A program made the translations under genes and the position numbers. DNA of 64,000 nucleotides from NCBI RefSeq assembly GCF_030167925.1, contig NZ_JASKUT010000002.1:2108001-2172000 (forward strand), in the 5' to 3' direction. This document shows, piece by piece, positions 61,101 to 64,000 of the stretch; position 1 is the stretch's first letter; each line of letters opens with the position of its first letter. The DNA comes from Paenibacillus silviterrae. Its GTDB lineage: Bacteria; Bacillota; Bacilli; Paenibacillales; NBRC-103111. The notes beneath the pieces were generated by a model. It had not been told where the DNA came from. It worked only from the letters and a program-made list of their open reading frames with translations, and searched no databases.

Positions 61101-64000
61101 ATGACTCCGTATGACAGTAACGTAACGGAGATTCAGCTAAGCGGTGCGGCAGGCATTCAAGTAGCGCAAGGCAGTCCTGTAACGGATGCAGACGGAAGCC
61201 GTCAGGCTACTCTGCTGTTTACGCCGGGAACGACAGCTCAGATGAAGCTGATCGATGGAACGATGAAGGAGCTTTCCGCACTTCACGTACGGGCTACCGA
61301 ATACACCGTAGGGGATAACGGACTCAAAGCGATGCCGGGTGAGCTGCCGGCGAATGTCGGCTACACCTATGCAGTGGAGCTGTCCGTGGACGAAGCGGTG
61401 GCGGCAGGGGCGACAGAGGTCCGCTTCAATCAGCCGGTTCCGGTTTACGTGGATAACTTCCTGCAATTTCCGACGGGAACCATCGTGCCGCTAGGCTACT
61501 ACGATTATAAGGCCGGCGGGTGGATGCCGTCTCAGGACGGCGTTGTTATCAAGGTGCTTTCCGTGGAGGGCGGCACAGCGGCCATCGATGCGAACGGCGA
61601 CGAGCTGCCGGATTCGGAGACAGCCTTGGCCGCACTTGGCATCACCGCCGAAGAGCAGGCGAAGCTCGCTGCCCTATATCCCGCAGGCAAGAGCTTGTGG
61701 CGCGTGACGGTAAAGCATTTTACCCCATGGGATGCGAATTGGCCTTACGGACCGCCCGAGGATTCGGAGAATCCGCCGGAGCAGGAGGATGAGTGGAAGG
61801 ATAAGTTCAAGATGGAGCTCTGCAATAAACAGAACTCCGTCATCGGCTGTCAGAATCAAACGCTCGGCGAATCAATTCCGATCGAAGGCAGTGCGCTTAC
61901 ACTCAATTATCAGAGCAAGCGGACGCCGGGTTATATGGAGAAGAGCCACATTACGGTGCCGGTGACCAAGCCGACGTTCAAGCCCAGCACGTTTATACGC
62001 AGTGTAGAAGTGAAACTGCACCTTGCCGGCCGGACGATCGAGAAATCGTTCCCTGCTTTTCCGAATCAGACGTTCGAATACGATTGGGACGGCAAGGACG
62101 TCTATGGCCGCGACATGATCGGAGATGTGAGGTACTCCGTTGATATCCGTTATGTATATCAAGCCCAGTATTACGCGAACGGAGGGGGCTCCGGGGGTTC
62201 GGGCAGCGGCGCAGCCAGCAGCTTCGGCCGGGTAGCGGGCGTCAAGCATGTGCTGATGAACCGCAGCTTAAACCAGATTACTCTTGGCGAAACATGGAGC
62301 GGCTCCGTGCTAAGTCCGATTAATCCGTATCAGGAGACGGGTATCGCCGGCTGGAGCTTGGATAACCACCACATGCTTCTCACCGACGAATTGCTGAAGG
62401 GGGACGGCACCTCTGAGCGCAAGCGTGCGGCCGGCGGTCAAGAAATCAACTTCCGCGGCCGAGCCGATGTACCGGGCAGTCTGGTGCTCGAGAACGGGAG
62501 AGGCACTGAGACGGGAGTGATCGGTCCCGACGGACAATATTATTTTGTCAAAAAGACCTATGACTCACCTTGGGGGTCTTCCAAAACCCATACCTTCTAC
62601 CGAGTGGACCAAGAAGGGGCGGTCCGGGAGCTGTTCAGCTACGAACCGAATACGTATCTGGAGGTTCCGAATTATCCTGGCCGCCTTGCCGTAGGCACTG
62701 ACGGAACCATCTACGCTGTGATTATCAAAGAGACGATCATGTACATCGCCCGCCGTTCCCCCGGTGACTCTGATTGGACGATTATTGCGGGCGGTCAGCC
62801 AAGCAGCGGCATCTACGACTCGATACCTGACGGAACGCACGGTCTGCAGGCGAAGCTCCACGATCCTTACCGATTGACGGCCGGAGCGGACGGTAGCCTG
62901 TATTTCATGGACGGCAATGCACTGCATAAGCTGAGTGCAGACGGCTACATTATGACCTATAATCACCGGGGCAACCGGTTTGAGGCGAATCCGAGAGATG
63001 ATGGCCGCGCTACACCGGAGAATATCGGCCGGGTGAACGATTTTCAAGTAGGCTCGGACGGAAGCATCTATCTTCTGGATATCGGAGGCAGGAATAGCAA
63101 CGAGAGCCGCATCCGCGTGATTCGCCCTGACGGAACGATGGCGAAGCTGATCGGTAAGGCCTTCACCGACGCCCCAGGCGAAATGAAGGTGACCAACATC
63201 ATGACGGGAGTGAAGCCGGAAGAAGCGGTTTTCCATACAGACCGCATCTACGTAAGCCCTGTCGGCGTTGTCTATTTTAAAGAGCTGGAGCAAGGCGTCT
63301 TCTACAAAATCAATCTTGACGGCTTTATTGAAGAGGTGGAGCCGCAAGTGTTTCTGGGTATGGCCAAACGCGTTCGCGAAGAAGGCTACGATCAATCGGG
63401 AAGAGTCCCTATGCAGCTGTTCGGAATCGGTCCGAATGAAGAGCTGTACGTCAGAATCACGCTTGGGTCCGTTTTGCCGACAGGAGAGAGCTTTTATCAC
63501 TATAGGGTAAAAGAGGGCGTCAATGCCATCCTCCCGGACGAAACGGGGACGGTCGCTTACGAGCTCGATAAGAAGAGCGGCCGGCACCTGACAACACGAA
63601 GCGGCTACACCGGTCAGGTGCTCATGAATCTGGAGTATGATGCTGCAGGCAGATTGACCGCGATGCGGGATCCTTTCGGCAATGTAACGACCATCGTTCG
63701 AGATAGTGCGGGTAAGCCTGAGGAGATCATCGCTCCGAACGGACAGCGAACCCAGCTGACGGTAGAGAACGGACAGCTGGTTACCGTAACGCATCCGGGC
63801 GGCAAGACACATAAGATGGTGTATGACGAGAAGGGCTTATTAAAGCAGTTTACTGACACTAGCGATAATGTGCGCGATTATGGCTACACCCCGCGGGGGA
63901 TGCTCATTCGTGCGGAAAATCCGAAGGACGGGTTAAAGCAGCTCGAGGCGATTCCGCTTGAGAACGGAGTCCGGGTGCAGTTCACGAACCCTGACGGCAA
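58137..64000 (+). CDS. giant secreted FN3 / beta-propeller / YD-repeat (RHS, teneurin-like) protein, 3' partial
   Basis: The frame stays open for about 1954 codons to the window end. A signal peptide covers about 1-41 (LHSLLVWVLVVTSVLP then TTAGAAEP). Three related beta domains of about 100 residues follow to about residue 380 (each with a YTVSIGIFKPDWG-type end), then five fibronectin type III domains (about 386-854). Next come a carboxypeptidase-regulatory-like domain (LRGKVQDRAGAPLSGVTIRV, about 909-975), NHL-like repeats (LAVGTDGTIYAVI; LTAGADGSLYFMDG; FQVGSDGSIYLLD, about 1520-1800), and finally YD repeats (NLEYDAAGRLTAMRDPFGN). The order is that of teneurin-like and RHS cell-surface proteins, which often end in a toxin. 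The C-terminus and any toxin lie outside. ATG at 58140 is an equally possible start. Confidence 0.9.
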   Translation, partial: MMKYGKMMKPHHRRWLHSLLVWVLVVTSVLPATTAGAAEPVTDYVTTVAVSESQVQPGQAVGLTASITAAVSRSVLVDLEVFGSNGARVFQKVENGLSLTAGETKSIPFEWNLEETLPEGKYTVSIGIFKPDWGVQYAWHAGAAVITVSKAAGPSVSTSVTVTPSAVRAGEPVEILAKASSSTTLETLVEIQLRSAEGAVVAHQEFPNRTLNTGMETLFPLAWNVPAAAPAGQYAVEMSVLSPDRTVTYVDRAKRAVINVLPATANGEPGGKAEYTSSATATPSQTAPGEKVDLKVEVSSTKKDTVLVDAEIYSPTGERVHQQFLDLQELRANQVHTYPMSWQVPAGATEGDYTVRIGLFKPGWGKLYHWNSQAAVIKVQESADVTPPAIPAGLSAAAGDSKVSLTWQSVGDSDLDVYKVYISQDGGSTWSSAKPTGKLTSYIAEGLTNGVAYTFAVTATDVSGNESAKSVPAQATPSAPASSLPAPAGIQVHYAGETSRVVSWSAVENPAVAGYKVYVSEDRGITWRDPIDNGLMQFYMVNGLVSGRGYTFAVTAYESNGSESAKSALYHVFIGKPQAPEGLTAQPLEGAVKLSWNAVTNNSEVTNYRVYVSMDGGATWGYGQQAGNETSYTMTGLTNGTAYAFAVTAMNNRGEESDRSTPVQATPQGTSPAIPQGLTASAGDALIKLQWTAVTDADLAGYKLYLSQDNGNSWSLGAETGRVTEYTLTGLTNNVEYAVAISAVDENGNESARSAFVKATPNNNDIVPPAAPTSLKATAKDSAVILHWKAGTEPDLSGYQVYLSEAAEGPWSLQASIQGMAYYAGGLTNGTTYHYAVKAVDQSGNASELSAPVAVSPKAPGIPADPAASAPQLSATGTTSFADATDFLYQGSRPVQFEVEPGALDEERMSVLRGKVQDRAGAPLSGVTIRVLNESKLGYTVSRADGAFDLVINGGATVTLQYEKLGYMPVQRKATVPWNDYLTVPDVVMTPYDSNVTEIQLSGAAGIQVAQGSPVTDADGSRQATLLFTPGTTAQMKLIDGTMKELSALHVRATEYTVGDNGLKAMPGELPANVGYTYAVELSVDEAVAAGATEVRFNQPVPVYVDNFLQFPTGTIVPLGYYDYKAGGWMPSQDGVVIKVLSVEGGTAAIDANGDELPDSETALAALGITAEEQAKLAALYPAGKSLWRVTVKHFTPWDANWPYGPPEDSENPPEQEDEWKDKFKMELCNKQNSVIGCQNQTLGESIPIEGSALTLNYQSKRTPGYMEKSHITVPVTKPTFKPSTFIRSVEVKLHLAGRTIEKSFPAFPNQTFEYDWDGKDVYGRDMIGDVRYSVDIRYVYQAQYYANGGGSGGSGSGAASSFGRVAGVKHVLMNRSLNQITLGETWSGSVLSPINPYQETGIAGWSLDNHHMLLTDELLKGDGTSERKRAAGGQEINFRGRADVPGSLVLENGRGTETGVIGPDGQYYFVKKTYDSPWGSSKTHTFYRVDQEGAVRELFSYEPNTYLEVPNYPGRLAVGTDGTIYAVIIKETIMYIARRSPGDSDWTIIAGGQPSSGIYDSIPDGTHGLQAKLHDPYRLTAGADGSLYFMDGNALHKLSADGYIMTYNHRGNRFEANPRDDGRATPENIGRVNDFQVGSDGSIYLLDIGGRNSNESRIRVIRPDGTMAKLIGKAFTDAPGEMKVTNIMTGVKPEEAVFHTDRIYVSPVGVVYFKELEQGVFYKINLDGFIEEVEPQVFLGMAKRVREEGYDQSGRVPMQLFGIGPNEELYVRITLGSVLPTGESFYHYRVKEGVNAILPDETGTVAYELDKKSGRHLTTRSGYTGQVLMNLEYDAAGRLTAMRDPFGNVTTIVRDSAGKPEEIIAPNGQRTQLTVENGQLVTVTHPGGKTHKMVYDEKGLLKQFTDTSDNVRDYGYTPRGMLIRAENPKDGLKQLEAIPLENGVRVQFTNPDG

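Noticed and set aside
62565..63812. Minus-strand open frame of 415 codons inside the giant surface protein gene
   Set aside because: It is antisense to a clear frame with NHL and YD repeats, has arginine- and histidine-rich low-complexity content and no recognisable domain; a shadow of G+C-rich coding sequence.
1..64000. CRISPR arrays, tRNA and rRNA genes, prophage or intact insertion sequences
   Set aside because: No regularly spaced direct repeats, no cloverleaf or rRNA core sequences, and no integrase, transposase or phage structural proteins were seen.

Overview
The window looks like a chromosomal segment of a Paenibacillus-type Gram-positive bacterium (Bacillota). The base for this is strong AGGAGG-type ribosome binding sites, hairpin-plus-T-run terminators, a T-box leader, LplA/LplB/YtcP-type sugar transport genes with a membrane-bound AraC sensor, ECF41 and WYL regulators, Gmad2/LysM envelope proteins, and many secreted carbohydrate-active enzymes with FN3 modules. 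I see no rRNA, tRNA, CRISPR array, phage or intact insertion sequence.

Layout. 1-4.1 kb: end of a secreted FN3/lamin-tail protein, a LysR regulator, a DinB-fold protein and a SnoaL-like protein. 4.2-14.8 kb: a carbohydrate locus made of a transmembrane AraC sensor-regulator, a lipoprotein binding protein, two permeases, a GH130-like enzyme and a secreted clan GH-A (GH50-like) hydrolase. No transport ATPase is encoded here, so a shared MsmX-type ATPase is inferred. 14.9-20.0 kb: a sigma-A promoter and T-box leader driving a second-type methionyl-tRNA synthetase, then a DHFR/RibD-fold protein and a short UvrA-like ABC protein. 20.3-28.2 kb: small regulator modules (AKR/MerR; two GyrI-like proteins with a WYL repressor; GNAT; P-loop kinase-like protein; FAD oxidoreductase with an ECF41 sigma factor under its own TGTCACA-N16-CGTC promoter). 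28.4-32.4 kb: an orphan sugar-binding lipoprotein, a Tat-exported beta-helix protein and an AraC regulator. 32.6-34.7 kb: a small glycine-rich protein, an APH-fold kinase and a TerB-like protein.

34.8-39.8 kb: a tightly coupled phenolic-lipid type operon (type III polyketide synthase, methyltransferase, FAD hydroxylase/reductase, MMPL exporter) recalling srsABC of Streptomyces. 39.9-41.9 kb: a nucleotidyltransferase-like protein convergent with two small membrane proteins. 42.1-50.0 kb: a five-gene operon SWIM zinc finger / HEAT-repeat protein / MoxR AAA ATPase / DUF5682 (EreA-ChaN-like) / VWA protein. Its genes overlap or are nearly abutting. It is the best candidate for an incompletely understood system in the window. 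50.2-58.0 kb: CDGSH iron-sulfur protein, malate:quinone oxidoreductase, membrane diguanylate cyclase, LysM-Gmad2 protein and a GH78 alpha-L-rhamnosidase. 58.1 kb to the end: a giant secreted FN3/propeller/YD-repeat (RHS/teneurin-like) protein that runs off the window.
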